Origin: Stutzerimonas sp. S1
Lineage (GTDB): Bacteria > Pseudomonadota > Gammaproteobacteria > Pseudomonadales > Pseudomonadaceae
Assembly (NCBI RefSeq): GCF_025966695.1
Contig: NZ_JAOEIY010000005.1
Location: 124,001-188,000, forward strand
DNA: 64,000 nt
Direction: 5' to 3'
Made by a program: the position numbers and the translations under genes. The notes below the pieces were generated by a model, which made no database searches, was not told the DNA's origin, and saw nothing but the letters and a program-made list of their open reading frames with translations. Positions 39,376 to 49,901 of this stretch are shown piece by piece. Numbering within the stretch: position 1 is the stretch's first letter; each line of letters starts with the position of its first letter.

Positions 39376-39981
39376 ATGATGCGCGCGCCCTGGCAGGCGT
39401 TGCTGGACTGGTGGTTCGGCCAGGGCACCACGGCGGGCGAAATCGCCGCCGAGAAGCATGCTCTCTGGTTCGGCTATCGGGCCGAACAGGACGATCTGGC
39501 GCGCGAGCGGTTCGGAGCGCTGTGCGACGAGGCACTACACGGCGGTCTCGAGGCGTGGGCGGAGAACCCCGCTGGCTGGCTGGCGCTCATCCTGCTGCTC
39601 GACCAGTTGCCGCGGATGATCCATCGCGGCACACCGCTGGCGTTTGCTGGTGATGGACGTGCCGAGCAGCTGGTGCGGGATGGTTTGGCGCATGGCGGCG
39701 ATGTGTTGCTGTCACCCATCCAGCGCGTGTTCATCTACCTGGTGCTGGAGCACGCCGAGAATCTCTCGTGGCAGGAACTGGCCGTAGCGCAGTTCGGTCA
39801 GTTGAGGGACATTGCGACGGTGGATGAACAGCCGCTGTTCGACGATTTTCTCGATTACGCCGTGCGCCACCGCGCGGTGATTGCCCGCTTCGGCCGTTTT
39901 CCGCATCGCAACGCCATCCTCGGGCGCGAATCGACGGAAGCCGAGCGGGCCTTCCTGGCCGAGCCGGGTTCGCGTTTCTAG
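39376..39981 (+). CDS. DUF924 family protein
   Basis: 201 residues. Family hallmarks: LDWWFGQG at the N-terminus, then WFGYRAEQDDLARERFGAL, WLALILLLDQLPRMIHRGTP and the C-terminal FGRFPHRNAILGRESTEAE. It is a predicted all-helical (TPR-like) cytoplasmic protein of unknown function that often sits near fbp in Pseudomonas. The ATG abuts the fbp stop with no gap, suggesting strong coupling. Confidence 0.88.
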   Translation: MMRAPWQALLDWWFGQGTTAGEIAAEKHALWFGYRAEQDDLARERFGALCDEALHGGLEAWAENPAGWLALILLLDQLPRMIHRGTPLAFAGDGRAEQLVRDGLAHGGDVLLSPIQRVFIYLVLEHAENLSWQELAVAQFGQLRDIATVDEQPLFDDFLDYAVRHRAVIARFGRFPHRNAILGRESTEAERAFLAEPGSRF

Positions 39982-40054
39982 CCGTGACCTGATCGCTTGG
40001 CGGGCGCGGGGCGAACCCGGAAGCTACGCTGTCATGAACCCAAGGAGTCCGTCC

Positions 40055-40309
40055 ATGTCCGTGCGTTATCCCGCTCTGATCACCCTTGCCCTGTTGCTCG
40101 GCGGCTGCAGCCCGATCACCCAGGACAACTTCGCCAAGCTCAAGGCCGGTATGCCGCGCACCGAAGTCGAGCAGCTGCTCGGCAAGCCGGAGGAGTGCGC
40201 CGGTGCGCTGGGTATGTCCAGCTGCACCTGGGGCGACAAGAACCGCTTCATCAGCATCCAGTTCGCCGGCGACAAGGTGATGATGTTTTCTGGCAAGGGG
40301 CTGAAATGA
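40055..40309 (+). CDS. Small BamE/SmpA-like lipoprotein
   Basis: 84 residues. A lipoprotein signal with lipobox LLGGC is followed by a short domain with NFAKLKAGMPRTEVEQLLGKP, the helix-turn pattern of the SmpA/OmlA/BamE-like (DUF3862) fold, and a final CTWGDKNRFISIQF beta strand. AAGGAG precedes the start at 40055. It overlaps the lipocalin gene (ATGA), so the pair is coupled. It is probably an outer-membrane-associated lipoprotein. Confidence 0.82.
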   Translation: MSVRYPALITLALLLGGCSPITQDNFAKLKAGMPRTEVEQLLGKPEECAGALGMSSCTWGDKNRFISIQFAGDKVMMFSGKGLK

Positions 40310-40857
40310 CTGCCAGATGCGTGCTGCTCGCTCTGAGTTGCGTTCTGCTGCTGGGCTGCACCGGCGCGAACACTCGTGAAGCGCCGCCACGCACGGCCGG
40401 GCAGGTGGATCTGCAGCGCTACCAGGGCACTTGGTATGAACTGGCGCGGCTACCGATGTTCTTCCAGCGCAACTGTGTGGAGTCCGAGGCGCATTACCGC
40501 CTGCAGGACGACGGCAGCGTAGCGGTGCGCAATCGCTGCCGTACGGCCGATGGCACCTGGCAACAGGCGGATGGGCAGGCGCTACCGCAGGAACAGGGAC
40601 GCACCGATCGTCTGTGGGTACGCTTCGACAACTGGTTCAGCCGGCTGTTTCCGCGGCTGACCCGCGGCCACTACTGGGTGCTGTACCTCGAGCAGAACTA
40701 CGAAACGGTGCTGGTGGGCAGTCCTGACCGCGAGTATCTCTGGCTGCTGGCGCGCTCGCCGCAGGTTGCAGCGGAGGTGCGCGAACGGCTGCTGAAGGAG
40801 GCGCAGGCGCGGGGTTACGCCACGGATGCGCTGATCTGGCGCGGCGAGCGCCGTTAG
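40306..40857 (+). CDS. blc: Bacterial lipocalin Blc-like lipoprotein
   Basis: 183 residues. Lipobox LLGC at ~residue 16, then the lipocalin signature YQGTWYELARLPMFFQRNC and the C-terminal YLWLLARSP with a following Arg. Blc proteins sit in the outer membrane and bind fatty acids or lysophospholipids, with a role in membrane maintenance under stress. The start is fixed by the ATGA overlap with the preceding lipoprotein; longer in-frame starts upstream run through that gene. Confidence 0.9.
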   Translation: MTARCVLLALSCVLLLGCTGANTREAPPRTAGQVDLQRYQGTWYELARLPMFFQRNCVESEAHYRLQDDGSVAVRNRCRTADGTWQQADGQALPQEQGRTDRLWVRFDNWFSRLFPRLTRGHYWVLYLEQNYETVLVGSPDREYLWLLARSPQVAAEVRERLLKEAQARGYATDALIWRGERR

Positions 40858-40869
40858 CGGGCGCTTGGT

Positions 40870-41301
40870 TCAGTCCCAGTCCAGACGCGCCAGGCGCCAG
40901 TCGTCGCCCTCGCGCCACCACTCCAGACGCACGCTGTAATGCGCCGCCTGCTGCGGCAGTAGGCCCTCGGCGCCGGTCAGCGCAACCTGCGCCTCGGTGT
41001 GGCCTCGATCGGGGTAGGTCGGGTCGATCCAGCTGCGCTGGCCGAGCGCGAGCACCCCGACGTTGCGGTGACGCAGGAACATCAGCGCGGCGGTGCGCCG
41101 CGCCCAGTCACGGTCGTGTTGCTGCTGGGCGCGGAAATCCGGATGCAGCAGCTCCATCAGCGTGGCAGTCCGCTTCCCTTCCAGGCTGTCCTGTAGCTGT
41201 TGCACGGCGGCTTCGAGCGCCGCCTGCGGCTGTTCCGTGCAGCCGCCCAGCAGCAGGCTGCACAGGAGGCAGGCGAGAGTGGCTAATTTACGCAGTGGCA
41301 T
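40870..41301 (-). CDS. Predicted lipoprotein, unknown function
   Basis: 143 residues. The start at 41301 gives MPLRKLATLACLL and a lipobox LLGGC, as expected for an outer-membrane lipoprotein. The body has a coiled helix (EAAVQQLQDSLEGKRTATLMELL) and a beta-rich end (YSVRLEWWREGDDWRLARLDW) similar to NTF2-like folds. I do not recognise a named family. It converges with blc across 12 bases. Confidence 0.75.
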   Translation of the reverse strand: MPLRKLATLACLLCSLLLGGCTEQPQAALEAAVQQLQDSLEGKRTATLMELLHPDFRAQQQHDRDWARRTAALMFLRHRNVGVLALGQRSWIDPTYPDRGHTEAQVALTGAEGLLPQQAAHYSVRLEWWREGDDWRLARLDWD

Positions 41302-41379
41302 GCTCAAGTCCGCGTTCCTAGCTATGATGCCGAACATGTCGATGGGCCGACCGCCCGCCATGCAGAACGGGAGTGTGCC

Positions 41380-42354
41380 ATGCAGAGCTTGTATCCGGAG
41401 ATCAAACCCTACGCGCGACACGAGCTGGCGGTCGACGATCCGCATGTGCTCTACGTCGACGAGAGCGGTTCACCGGACGGCCTGCCGGTGCTATTCGTTC
41501 ACGGTGGTCCCGGTGGCGGCTGCGATGCGCTGAGTCGGCGCTTCTTCGATCCCAACGTCTATCGCATCATCACCTTCGATCAGCGCGGCTGCGGGCGTTC
41601 GACGCCGCACGCAAGCCTGGAGAACAATACCACCGCGCACCTGATCGCCGACATGCGGCGTATCCGCGAGTATCTCGGCATCGACAAGTGGGTGCTGTTC
41701 GGTGGCTCCTGGGGCTCGACCCTGTCGCTGGCCTATGCGCAGGCGTACCCCGCGCACGTGCATGCGCTGATCCTGCGCGGCATCTTCCTTTGCCGGCCGC
41801 AGGATCTGGCGTGGTTCTACCAGGAGGGTGCCAGCCGACTGTTCCCGGACTACTGGGAGGATTTCGTCGCACCAATTCCGCCGGAGGAGCGTGGCGATCT
41901 GATGCAGGCGTTTTACCAGCGGCTCACCGGTAGCGACCAGATCGCCCAGATGCACGCGGCCAAGGCCTGGTCATGCTGGGAGGGGCGGACCGCTACGCTG
42001 CGGCCCAATCATCAGGTGGTGGAGCGCTTCACCGACACCCACCGCGCGCTATCGATGGCACGCATCGAGTGTCATTACTTCGTCAATCAGGCGTTCCTCG
42101 AGCCGAATCAGCTGCTGCGCGATATGCCGAAGATCGCCCATCTGCCGGGCATCATCGTGCACGGCCGCTACGACGCCATTTGCCCGCTGGATAATGCCTG
42201 GTCGCTGCACCAGGCCTGGCCGGAAAGCGAGTTGCAGATCATCCGCGACGCCGGCCATTCCGCAGCGGAAAGCGGTATCACCGACGCGTTGGTGAGGGCG
42301 GCGAGCGACATCGCTCAGCGGCTGATCGATGCGCCGCCGGCGGATGATGCCTGA
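41380..42354 (+). CDS. pip: Proline iminopeptidase
   Basis: 324 residues of the alpha/beta-hydrolase S33 family. Oxyanion motif HGGPGGGCD, then [12 protein letters not shown] and the nucleophile elbow [15 protein letters not shown]. The acid is in HGRYDAICP and the catalytic His in RDAGHSAAE. It releases N-terminal proline from peptides. The gene is followed by dtd with an overlapping stop/start (TGATG). Confidence 0.94.
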   Translation: MQSLYPEIKPYARHELAVDDPHVLYVDESGSPDGLPVLFVHGGPGGGCDALSRRFFDPNVYRIITFDQRGCGRSTPHASLENNTTAHLIADMRRIREYLGIDKWVLFGGSWGSTLSLAYAQAYPAHVHALILRGIFLCRPQDLAWFYQEGASRLFPDYWEDFVAPIPPEERGDLMQAFYQRLTGSDQIAQMHAAKAWSCWEGRTATLRPNHQVVERFTDTHRALSMARIECHYFVNQAFLEPNQLLRDMPKIAHLPGIIVHGRYDAICPLDNAWSLHQAWPESELQIIRDAGHSAAESGITDALVRAASDIAQRLIDAPPADDA

Positions 42355-42791
42355 TGAAGGGGCTGTTGCAGCGGGTGCGACAGGCTCGCGTCGAGGTAAA
42401 CGGCGAGGTGGTTGGCTCCATCGATCAGGGGCTGCTGGTGCTGATCGGCGTCGAACGCGAAGACAATCGAGCTCGCGCCGACAAGCTGCTGCACAAGTTG
42501 CTCAACTACCGGGTCTTCAGCGATGCGCAAGGACGCATGAACCGCTCGCTGAAGGATGTCGGTGGTGGCCTGCTGCTGGTCTCGCAGTTCACCTTGGCAG
42601 CCGATACCAAGAGCGGCCTGCGGCCGAGCTTCTCCAGCGCAGCACCGCCGGCTCTGGGCGAAGAACTCTACGACTATCTGCTGACGCAGGCGCGTGAGCA
42701 ACACTCAGAGGTCGCCTGCGGACGCTTCGGCGCCGACATGCAGGTGTACCTGCAGAACGACGGGCCGGTGACCTTCCTTCTCGAGAGTTGA
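42354..42791 (+). CDS. dtd: D-aminoacyl-tRNA deacylase
   Basis: 145 residues, full length. Motifs are [17 protein letters not shown] (the SQFTL box) and the C-terminal [11 protein letters not shown] (GPVT). Dtd removes D-amino acids (and glycine from tRNA-Ala) mischarged on tRNA. The start overlaps the pip stop by one base, so the genes are co-translated. Confidence 0.95.
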   Translation: MKGLLQRVRQARVEVNGEVVGSIDQGLLVLIGVEREDNRARADKLLHKLLNYRVFSDAQGRMNRSLKDVGGGLLLVSQFTLAADTKSGLRPSFSSAAPPALGEELYDYLLTQAREQHSEVACGRFGADMQVYLQNDGPVTFLLES

Positions 42792-42794
42792 GGC

Positions 42795-43214
42795 TCAGGC
42801 GCGCGCGGGTTCGAGGTCGTGCTCGTGCAGCCAGGTGATGGCGTACTCGCGCAGTTGTACCGCCTGGTAGTCCAGCCAGGCCTGGCGCACTTCGGGAAAG
42901 TCTTCCAGTTTGTAGTCGAACGTACGTAGCGGCCGACGTCCGGCCAGCGCGTCGGCGAGTACCGTGTGCGCCAGCGGATGGTGCTGGGTGAAGAGGAACG
43001 CTTCGCGCATGGCGAGCAACTGGCTCAGTTCCAGTGGCTCGATCAACAGGTAACGGTTTGGCTGGACGTCGTACTTGTCCTTGCTACCGGGCGCGGCTTC
43101 GCCGGGAAAGACGGCACGGATCTCCCCGGTTTCCAGGTCGAGGTAGTGCTCGCTGGTGTCCCGGTTGTCCAAGGCGTATTCGAGGCGGTGCAGATCGATG
43201 GTCAAGGGGCGCAT
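42795..43214 (-). CDS. UPF0158 family protein
   Basis: 139 residues. Family pattern: LEYALDNRDTSEHYLDLETGE at the N-terminus (quoted in two parts: LEYALDNRDTSEHY and LDLETGEIRAVF), then RPLRTFDYKLEDFPEVRQAWLDYQ. Cytoplasmic, of unknown function. It lies between dtd and rsmE in opposite orientation to dtd. Confidence 0.82.
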   Translation of the reverse strand: MRPLTIDLHRLEYALDNRDTSEHYLDLETGEIRAVFPGEAAPGSKDKYDVQPNRYLLIEPLELSQLLAMREAFLFTQHHPLAHTVLADALAGRRPLRTFDYKLEDFPEVRQAWLDYQAVQLREYAITWLHEHDLEPARA

Positions 43215-43314
43215 GGCAAGGGCTGCTGTTTTGTTGGATTCAGCTCATGTGACCCGTCGGCGCCGCGCGCGTGCCTTGCGTTCATCGGAGGCCGGCCGTC
43301 GTATGACAGAAGCG

Positions 43315-44022
43315 TCAGAAAAGGCGCGCCAGCAGGGCACTGACTGCCGTTTCCACCCGCAGGATGCGCTCGCCGAGCTGCACCGGCTGCAGACCGGCGG
43401 CGGCGAGCTTATCCACTTCGTAGGGAATCCAGCCGCCCTCAGGGCCGATAGCCAGGGTTACTGGGCCCTCGACAGCGCGTGGGCAGGCTGGATAGTCGCC
43501 GGGATGGCCGACCAACCCGCAGCTGCCCGCAACCAGCTGCGGCAGATGATCTTCGACAAAGGGCTTGAAGCGTTTCTCGATGCTGACTTGCGGCAACACG
43601 GTATCGCGGGCCTGCTCCAAGCCGAGGATCAGCTGCTCGCGAATCGCCGCCGGCTCGAGGAAGGGCGTCTGCCAGAAGCTCTTTTCCACCCGGTAGCTAT
43701 TGAGCAGGACCAGTCGCGGAACGCCCATGGTGGCGATCGTCTGCAGTACGCGCTTGAGCATCTTCGGCCGGGGCAGGGCGAGTAGCAGGGTGATCGGCAG
43801 TTTCGCTGGCGGCGGCTGGTCGAACTCGACTTCGAGCTGCGCCTCATCGCTGGCAAGGTGCAACAGTTGGCCACGGCCCATGGCACCGCCCAGCAGGCCG
43901 ACCCGCAGCGTCTCGCCCGGCTCGGCACGATGCACTTCCTGCAGGTGTTTCAGCCGGCGGTCACGCAGCCGTACGCGGTTGGCGGCCACGAAATCCGCCG
44001 GTTCGAGCAGCAGCAGATTCAC
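43315..44022 (-). CDS. rsmE: 16S rRNA m3U1498 methyltransferase RsmE
   Basis: 235 residues of the SPOUT class. The knot region is [15 protein letters not shown] with the final [17 protein letters not shown], and [21 protein letters not shown] in the core. It methylates U1498 of 16S rRNA. A GTG start at 44022 is chosen because it overlaps the tatC stop (GTGA), and longer in-frame frames run through tatC. It is the last gene of the tat-his-ubi leftward series. Confidence 0.92.
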   Translation of the reverse strand: MNLLLLEPADFVAANRVRLRDRRLKHLQEVHRAEPGETLRVGLLGGAMGRGQLLHLASDEAQLEVEFDQPPPAKLPITLLLALPRPKMLKRVLQTIATMGVPRLVLLNSYRVEKSFWQTPFLEPAAIREQLILGLEQARDTVLPQVSIEKRFKPFVEDHLPQLVAGSCGLVGHPGDYPACPRAVEGPVTLAIGPEGGWIPYEVDKLAAAGLQPVQLGERILRVETAVSALLARLF

Positions 44023-44825
44023 GGCCGTGGCGCGGGCGGTTGGCTGCCGGTGTCCGGCTGCTCGTCGTCTTCGGCGTCGCCGCGGAACTCCTCGTCGCGC
44101 TTCTTGACCATGCTGCCGCAGAGTACGCCAGCCTCGAACAGCAACCACATCGGCACGGCCAGCAGCGTCTGGGAGAATACGTCCGGCGGCGTCAGCACCA
44201 TGCCCACGGCGAAACAACCGACGATCACGTAGGGACGGCTCTTGCGCAGGGTGGCCACATCGACGATGCCGACCCAGATCAGCAGAAAAGTCGCCACTGG
44301 AATCTCGAACGCCACGCCGAAGGCGAAGAACAGGGTAAGGACGAAATCCAGGTACTGGCCGATGTCGGTCATCATCGAGACGCCTTCGGGCGTCACACTG
44401 GCGAAGAAGCCGAACATGATCGGGAATACCACGAAGTAGGCGAAAGCCATGCCGGCATAGAACAGGAAGATGCTGGAGACCAGCAGCGGCACGGCGATGC
44501 GCTTTTCGTGCTTGTACAGACCGGGGGCGATGAAGCCCCAGATCTGGTGCAGGATGATCGGCATCGACAGGAACAACGCGACCATCAGGGTCAGCTTGAA
44601 CGGCGTCAGGAAGGGCGAGGCGACGCCAGTGGCGATCATCGTCGCGCCTTCCGGCAGGTAGGCGCGCAGCGGTGCGGCGACCAGCGCGTAGATCTGCTGG
44701 GAAAAGTAGAACAGTCCGCCGAACAGCAGGGCGATGGCGATCACGCAGCGCAGCAGGCGCTTGCGCAGCTCGGTCAGATGGGCGACCAGCGGCATTTCCT
44801 GATCGTCGAGGGAACTCTTGCTCAT
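44019..44825 (-). CDS. tatC: Twin-arginine translocase subunit TatC
   Basis: 268 residues with six membrane helices. Conserved first loop [13 protein letters not shown] and the [23 protein letters not shown] region. TatC recognises twin-arginine signal peptides with TatB. Its start overlaps tatB (ATGA) and its stop overlaps rsmE. The Tat system would export the aldo/keto reductase at 11882. Confidence 0.96.
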   Translation of the reverse strand: MSKSSLDDQEMPLVAHLTELRKRLLRCVIAIALLFGGLFYFSQQIYALVAAPLRAYLPEGATMIATGVASPFLTPFKLTLMVALFLSMPIILHQIWGFIAPGLYKHEKRIAVPLLVSSIFLFYAGMAFAYFVVFPIMFGFFASVTPEGVSMMTDIGQYLDFVLTLFFAFGVAFEIPVATFLLIWVGIVDVATLRKSRPYVIVGCFAVGMVLTPPDVFSQTLLAVPMWLLFEAGVLCGSMVKKRDEEFRGDAEDDEQPDTGSQPPAPRP

Positions 44826-45241
44826 GGTTCTGGCGATCTGTCAGGACGAGAAACGGGCGTCGGCTCGGCGGCCTTGATGGGCTCGGGTACAGACTCCGGC
44901 TCCGGCTCGGGCTCGGGCTCGGGCTTCGGCGCCGGAGTGGCGTTGGGGGTGCTCGGACTGTCGCTGGCGGCGGTGTTCGAACTGGCGGCCGTGGTCGGCG
45001 GCATGATGCTCTGCTTCATCTCGCGCTCGAGGTCGAGAATGCGCTCGTTGTGCAACTGGCGGCGAATCTCGTCAGCGCCGATCTCGCGCTCGACCTCGGC
45101 CTTGATGTTGCTGAAGCTGCGCTTCAGTCGGCCGACCCACAGGCCAGTGGTGCGAACGGCACCAGGCAGGCGCTCGGGGCCAAGCACCATCAGGGCCACC
45201 AGGCCGACCAGTAGCAGTTCGGTGAAACCGATGTCGAACAT
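44822..45241 (-). CDS. tatB: Twin-arginine translocase subunit TatB
   Basis: 139 residues. A single N-terminal helix ([25 protein letters not shown]) is followed by an amphipathic helix, then a low-complexity tail rich in Pro/Glu (repeated PE pairs, ~residues 107-118). The hexanucleotide repeat encoding it lies at 44894-44924. Together with TatA and TatC it forms the Sec-independent export system. Confidence 0.94.
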   Translation of the reverse strand: MFDIGFTELLLVGLVALMVLGPERLPGAVRTTGLWVGRLKRSFSNIKAEVEREIGADEIRRQLHNERILDLEREMKQSIMPPTTAASSNTAASDSPSTPNATPAPKPEPEPEPEPESVPEPIKAAEPTPVSRPDRSPEP

Positions 45242-45330
45242 CAGGACATGCTCATATCAAAGGGCGGGCTGCCTGGCGGATGGCGGCGTCTTCCGGGAAG
45301 GGTCGCCGCAGCGCCAGGCTGCAGGTGTGG

Positions 45331-45561
45331 CTAGTCTTTCTTGGTCGGCTCTTCGACCTTGCGTGCCTGGGCATCGATGGTCTGTCCGGGCTTTTCCTCG
45401 ACGCTGGGCTTTTCCTCGTCGGTACCCATGGATTTACGGAACCCCTTGATCGCATCACCGAGGTCGGAGCCCAGGCCCTTGAGGCGCTTGGTACCGAACA
45501 GCATGATGACGATGAGGAGGATGATCAGTAGTTGCCAGACGCTGATGCCGCCAAAACCCAT
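45331..45561 (-). CDS. tatA: Twin-arginine translocase subunit TatA
   Basis: 76 residues. The helix [23 protein letters not shown] and amphipathic [13 protein letters not shown] are characteristic of TatA, which forms the translocation pore. An 89-base gap separates it from tatB. It is preceded by hisE across 19 bases, which places it in the same leftward transcript. Confidence 0.95.
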   Translation of the reverse strand: MGFGGISVWQLLIILLIVIMLFGTKRLKGLGSDLGDAIKGFRKSMGTDEEKPSVEEKPGQTIDAQARKVEEPTKKD

Positions 45562-45580
45562 GGTGATATCTCCGAGTGAA

Positions 45581-45913
45581 TCAGGTTTGCGGACGCGCGG
45601 CTTTTTCCGCGTGTCCGGAGAGACCGAAGCGCCGGTCCAGTTCGTCCAGGACCGCCTGGGGGTGCTGACCGAGGGCAGCGAGCATGACCAGGCTGTGGAA
45701 CCAGAGATCGGCCGTTTCGTAGATCAGGTCGCTGCAGTCGCCGCTGGCTGCGGCGTCCTTGGCGGCGAGAATGGTTTCCACCGATTCCTCACCGACCTTT
45801 TCGAGAATCTTGTTCAGGCCCTTGTGGTACAGGCTGGCTACATAGGAACTGTCCGGTGCAGCGCCCTTGCGGGCTTCCAGCACCTCGGCCAGCCGGGCGA
45901 AGGTGTCACTCAT
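45581..45913 (-). CDS. hisE: Phosphoribosyl-ATP diphosphatase
   Basis: 110 residues. Motif [16 protein letters not shown] and [11 protein letters not shown] mark HisE, which hydrolyses phosphoribosyl-ATP in the second step of histidine synthesis. The start at 45913 overlaps the end of hisI by eight bases; hisI and hisE are separate genes here, not fused as in enterics. Confidence 0.95.
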   Translation of the reverse strand: MSDTFARLAEVLEARKGAAPDSSYVASLYHKGLNKILEKVGEESVETILAAKDAAASGDCSDLIYETADLWFHSLVMLAALGQHPQAVLDELDRRFGLSGHAEKAARPQT

Positions 45914-46301
45914 GCTTGTGCTCCGCATAGATGGCGTGCGGGTCTTTCAGAACCGGTTCGACGACCTTCCAGGCGCCGTTTTCGAAGACCCGATAGAAGC
46001 AGCTTTCGCGTCCGGTATGGCAGGCGATGCCACCGATCTGCTCGACCATCAGGATGATCACATCGGCGTCGCAGTCCAGGCGCAGCTCATGCAGCTTTTG
46101 CACGTGGCCGGATTCCTCGCCCTTGCGCCACAGCTTGCCGCGCGAGCGTGACCAGTAGATGGCACGGTTTTCCTGCGCGGTCAGTGCCAGGGCTTCGCGA
46201 TTCATCCAGGCCATCATCAGCACGCGACCGGTCTTGTGGTCCTGGGCAATCGCCGGGACCAGGCCGTCGGCGTTCCAGTTGATTTCGTCCAGCCAGTTCA
46301 T
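45906..46301 (-). CDS. hisI: Phosphoribosyl-AMP cyclohydrolase
   Basis: 131 residues. Motifs [34 protein letters not shown] and the metal-binding [10 protein letters not shown] with the following [12 protein letters not shown] are all present. It opens the purine ring of PR-AMP in histidine synthesis. It precedes hisE with an eight-base overlap. Confidence 0.96.
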   Translation of the reverse strand: MNWLDEINWNADGLVPAIAQDHKTGRVLMMAWMNREALALTAQENRAIYWSRSRGKLWRKGEESGHVQKLHELRLDCDADVIILMVEQIGGIACHTGRESCFYRVFENGAWKVVEPVLKDPHAIYAEHKHE

Positions 46302-46350
46302 CGGATTCTCCGCTCAATGGGCCAAGTGTGCCAGCCTGCACCAGCGATGG

Positions 46351-47961
46351 CTATCGGCGCACCACGATGAGGATGCCGGCCACCAGCATCACCCATGCCG
46401 GCCAGGCAGCTACCGCGGTGAGGCTGTCGGCACCGGCTGCCAGTGTCGCGCCGCTGCCGAGCAAGACCGCACCGATCAGCCGCAGCGGCCAGCCGTGGTG
46501 GCGCTCGCGCCAGGGGGGCGGCGGGTTGTCGGCATGCGGATGGGCCATGCGCTCGAGCAGCTCGCGGGTCATGTGTGCAAGGTGCGGCAGCTGTTCAATC
46601 TGTGCGTGCACGTTCTTGATCAGCTGCTTGGGGCTCATGCGTTCGCGCATCCAGCGCTCGAGGTACGGCTGCCCGGTGCTCCAGAGGTCGAGATCGGGAT
46701 ACAACTCGCGGCCGAGGCCCTCGATATTGAGCAGGGTCTTTTGCAGCAATACCAGCTGTGGTTGCACTTCCATGTTGAAGCGCCGCGCCACCTGGAACAG
46801 GCGCACCAGCAGCTGGCCGAAGGAGATGTCCTTCAGCGGTTTTTCGAAGATCGGCTCGCAGACGGTGCGGATCGCGGCCTCGAATTCGTTGACCTTGGTC
46901 TCCGCCGGCACCCAGCCCGAGTCGATGTGCAGCTGCGCGACCTTGCGGTAGTCGCGCTTGAAGAAGGCCATCAGGTTGCGTGCCAGGTAATCCTGGTCCT
47001 CGGGCGTCAGGCTGCCGACGATGCCGAAGTCCACCGCGATGTACTGCGGGCTCCACGGCTGGTGGGTACTGACGAAAATGTTGCCGGGGTGCATGTCGGC
47101 GTGGAAGAAGCTGTCGCGAAACACCTGGGTGAAGAAAATCTCCACGCCGCGCTCGGCGAGCTGGCGCATGTCGGTGTTCTGCCGCGCCAGTGCAGCCATA
47201 TCAGTCACCGGTATGCCGTAGATGCGCTCCATCACCAGCACCTGCGGGCGACAGTAATCCCAGTAGATCTGCGGTACGTAGAGCAGCGGCGAACCTTCGA
47301 AGTTGCGCCGCAACTGGCTGGCGTTGGCCGCCTCGCGCAGCAGATCGAGCTCGTCGTAGATGGTCTTGGCATAGTCCTCGACTACTTCCACCAGATGCAG
47401 GCGGCGAGCGTCGATGGACGCGCGTTCGGCAGTCTTGGCCAGAATGAACAGCCACGCCAGATCCTGACTGATCACCGGCCGCAGGTTCGGCCGTACCACC
47501 TTCACTACCACTTCCTCACCGCTGCGCAGTTTGGCGGCGTGCACCTGCGCCACCGAGGCGGAGGCCAGCGGCTTGCTGTCGAAACGGGCGAACAGGCTGG
47601 CGACGCTGGCGCCCAGCTGTTGCTCGATCAGCTCGATGGCGTGGTCGGAGTCGAATGGCGGGACGCGATCCTGCAGCATCGCCAGTTCGTCGGCGATATC
47701 CGGTGGCAGCAGATCGCGGCGGGTGGACAACAGCTGGCCGAACTTGATGAAGATCGGTCCGAGGCCTTCCAGCGCCAGACGCAGGCGGGCGCCGCGGGAA
47801 AGCTCGCTACGGCGCCGCGGAATCCAGCGCCATGGCAGCAGATAGCTGGTCGCACGCAGCCACCAGGGCATCGGCAGATCGAGGAGGATGTCATCCAGGC
47901 GGTAACGGATCACCACCAGCAGGATGCGGAACAGGCGGGCGGCGGCGGCGAACAGCTTCAT
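46351..47961 (-). CDS. ubiB: Ubiquinone biosynthesis ATPase-like kinase UbiB
   Basis: 536 residues. The UbiB/ADCK signature KFGQ lies in [20 protein letters not shown], with [13 protein letters not shown] as the catalytic-loop equivalent and VDFGIVG as the metal-binding motif. Two C-terminal hydrophobic helices anchor it in the inner membrane. It is required for ubiquinone synthesis. It overlaps ubiJ by four bases. Confidence 0.96.
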   Translation of the reverse strand: MKLFAAAARLFRILLVVIRYRLDDILLDLPMPWWLRATSYLLPWRWIPRRRSELSRGARLRLALEGLGPIFIKFGQLLSTRRDLLPPDIADELAMLQDRVPPFDSDHAIELIEQQLGASVASLFARFDSKPLASASVAQVHAAKLRSGEEVVVKVVRPNLRPVISQDLAWLFILAKTAERASIDARRLHLVEVVEDYAKTIYDELDLLREAANASQLRRNFEGSPLLYVPQIYWDYCRPQVLVMERIYGIPVTDMAALARQNTDMRQLAERGVEIFFTQVFRDSFFHADMHPGNIFVSTHQPWSPQYIAVDFGIVGSLTPEDQDYLARNLMAFFKRDYRKVAQLHIDSGWVPAETKVNEFEAAIRTVCEPIFEKPLKDISFGQLLVRLFQVARRFNMEVQPQLVLLQKTLLNIEGLGRELYPDLDLWSTGQPYLERWMRERMSPKQLIKNVHAQIEQLPHLAHMTRELLERMAHPHADNPPPPWRERHHGWPLRLIGAVLLGSGATLAAGADSLTAVAAWPAWVMLVAGILIVVRR

Positions 47962-48581
47962 TCGGCTTGGTCTGGTTTCAGGTGGAGAGCGAGGCGCTCG
48001 ACGCGCGCCTCGAGTCGGTCAAGGGCCAGCTTCATCATGTCCAGTTCGGCGAAGCGCGCTTGCGCTTCGGCCTGACCGACCAGCGCGCGGCTTTCCTCGT
48101 TGAGGTAGTCGGCCAGGTCCTGGCGTAGCGTGTCGGCGCTGTCGTGGGCCCAGCGCAGCGGGCCGCGTACGCCGGAACTGAGCAGCTGGGCGCCGACCGG
48201 GCCGAGCCAGCGGGAGATCTCATATTCCCAGTCCAGCTCGAGATCCTGCAGCACTTCGGCCAGGCTCATCAGTACGCCGCTGTCGCCGTCGATCTCGACG
48301 TCCGGGCCATGCAAAACGGCCGTCTTGTTGCGGCTCATCGCGAGCCGGAGCAGGCTGGTCGCCGGGGCGCGCAGGCGGCAATCGGCGTCCGCGGCCCAGT
48401 TCGAAGCCAGGCGCAGGCCCTCGTCATCGGCCAGGATGAACAGGCGCCAGGCCGGCGCACTGCAATCGATCTCGATGATTCGACCGCTGAGCCGGGACAG
48501 GCGCCGCAGTGCGGTCGGGTCCAGGCGCAGGATGCCGTTGAGGCCGCGCTCGGCGCTGGCCAGCAGGGCTGCGCGCAGCAT
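47958..48581 (-). CDS. ubiJ: Ubiquinone biosynthesis accessory factor UbiJ
   Basis: 207 residues. The N-terminal half is an SCP2-like lipid-binding domain ([20 protein letters not shown], then [23 protein letters not shown]) and the C-terminal third a coiled coil. UbiJ organises the ubiquinone-synthesis complex and binds the lipid intermediate. It overlaps both ubiE (one base) and ubiB. Confidence 0.92.
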   Translation of the reverse strand: MLRAALLASAERGLNGILRLDPTALRRLSRLSGRIIEIDCSAPAWRLFILADDEGLRLASNWAADADCRLRAPATSLLRLAMSRNKTAVLHGPDVEIDGDSGVLMSLAEVLQDLELDWEYEISRWLGPVGAQLLSSGVRGPLRWAHDSADTLRQDLADYLNEESRALVGQAEAQARFAELDMMKLALDRLEARVERLALHLKPDQAE

Positions 48582-49351
48582 CAGGGCTTGATGCCCCGGT
48601 GCAGGGCGACGATGCCGCCGGTCATGTTGTGGTAGCTGACGCGCTCGAAACCGGCGGTCTCCATCATGCCTTTAAGCGTTTCCTGATCCGGATGCATGCG
48701 GATCGATTCGGCCAAATAGCGATAGCTGTCGGCGTCATTGGTGATCAGCTTGCCCATCAGCGGCAGCAGGCTGAACGAATAGGCATCGTAGGCCTTGGAA
48801 AACAGCGCGTTGGTTGGCTTGGAGAATTCCAGCACCAACAGGCGGCCGCCGGGCTTGAGCACGCGCAGCATCGAGCGGATGGCGTCGTCCTTGTGCGTGA
48901 CGTTGCGCAGACCGAAGGCGATGGTCACCACGTCGAAGTGATTGTCCGGAAACGGCAGCTTCTCGGCATCGGCCTGGACGAACTTGACGTTGCCGGCCAC
49001 GCCCTTGTCCAGCAACTTGTCGCGACCGACCTTGAGCATCGACGCGTTGATATCGGCCAGCACCACTTCGCCGGTGGGGCCGACGATACGCGAGAACTGC
49101 CGGGTCAGGTCACCTGTGCCGCCAGCGATGTCGAGGATGCGGTTGCCCTGGCGGGCGCCGGACAATTCGATGGTGAAGCGTTTCCACAGCCGGTGCACGC
49201 CACCGGACATGAGGTCGTTCATCAGGTCGTACTTGGCGGCCACGGAGTGGAAAACCTCGGCCACTTTCTCGGCCTTCTGGCTCTCCGGCACGCTCTTGTA
49301 GCCGAAGTGGGTCGTCGGTTCTGCGTCACGCTCTTTGCGGGGATCGGTCAT
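48581..49351 (-). CDS. ubiE: Ubiquinone/menaquinone C-methyltransferase UbiE
   Basis: 256 residues. SAM-binding motif [15 protein letters not shown], the UbiE/COQ5 pattern [18 protein letters not shown] near the N-terminus and the late [12 protein letters not shown]. It C-methylates the quinone ring. It heads the ubiE-ubiJ-ubiB series. A TAGAAT -10-like element lies at 49386-49381 on the same strand. Confidence 0.96.
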   Translation of the reverse strand: MTDPRKERDAEPTTHFGYKSVPESQKAEKVAEVFHSVAAKYDLMNDLMSGGVHRLWKRFTIELSGARQGNRILDIAGGTGDLTRQFSRIVGPTGEVVLADINASMLKVGRDKLLDKGVAGNVKFVQADAEKLPFPDNHFDVVTIAFGLRNVTHKDDAIRSMLRVLKPGGRLLVLEFSKPTNALFSKAYDAYSFSLLPLMGKLITNDADSYRYLAESIRMHPDQETLKGMMETAGFERVSYHNMTGGIVALHRGIKP

Positions 49352-49543
49352 GTCACTGTCACCGGAAAAATGTGCTGGGCATTCTAAACCTAAAAAGCCG
49401 GGCGATAGGCGTCGAGCTGCCGACCGCCGGCGAAACTCGGCGCGACGGCATGTCGCAGGGAGGGGAAGGGTGACAGTGCCTGCGGCGACGAGCGCATAGC
49501 GTCTGGAACTGGCGCCGCGTGCGTTTGCCGATCGGCGGTTTGC

Positions 49544-49549
49544 TATAGT
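49544..49549 (+). promoter_or_regulatory. -10-like element before the PHA-system gene
   Basis: TATAGT (5 of 6), 34 bases before the ATG at 49583; no clear -35. A GTCAGGAG ribosome-binding site follows. Confidence 0.35.
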
Positions 49550-49582
49550 GCGCGCCTTTTTCGGGCGCCGTCAGGAGTCGTC

Positions 49583-49858
49583 ATGGCCCAGATCATCGTT
49601 GAACGTTCCCACAATCTCGGCCGCGCGGTGGCCCGCGAAAAGGCCGACGAGCTGGCGGCGCGCCTGGCCCGCGAGTTCGGCGTGAGCTGTCAGTGGCAGG
49701 GCGATGTGCTGGCGGTCAAACGCAGCGGCGCGGACGGCCGTATCGAGGTGCGCGAGGACAGCGTCAAGGTGCTGCTCAACCTCGGCCTGCTGCTCTCGGC
49801 CATGGGCGGCAGCATTCAGGGCCAGATCGAACGGGCGTTGGATAAGGCGCTGGCCTGA
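49583..49858 (+). CDS. Polyhydroxyalkanoic acid system family protein
   Basis: 91 residues of the small family annotated as polyhydroxyalkanoic acid system protein (pattern: IIVERSHNLGRAVAREKADELA at the start, a DSVKVLLNLGLLLSAMGG core and an IERALDKAL end). In P. aeruginosa it lies next to the pha gene cluster; here no PHA synthase or phasin gene follows. Function unknown. Confidence 0.82.
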   Translation: MAQIIVERSHNLGRAVAREKADELAARLAREFGVSCQWQGDVLAVKRSGADGRIEVREDSVKVLLNLGLLLSAMGGSIQGQIERALDKALA

Positions 49859-49901
49859 GCTGGCGGCCAGCCTAACGGGCGTGTCGATAAGGTTCCGGGG
49901 A

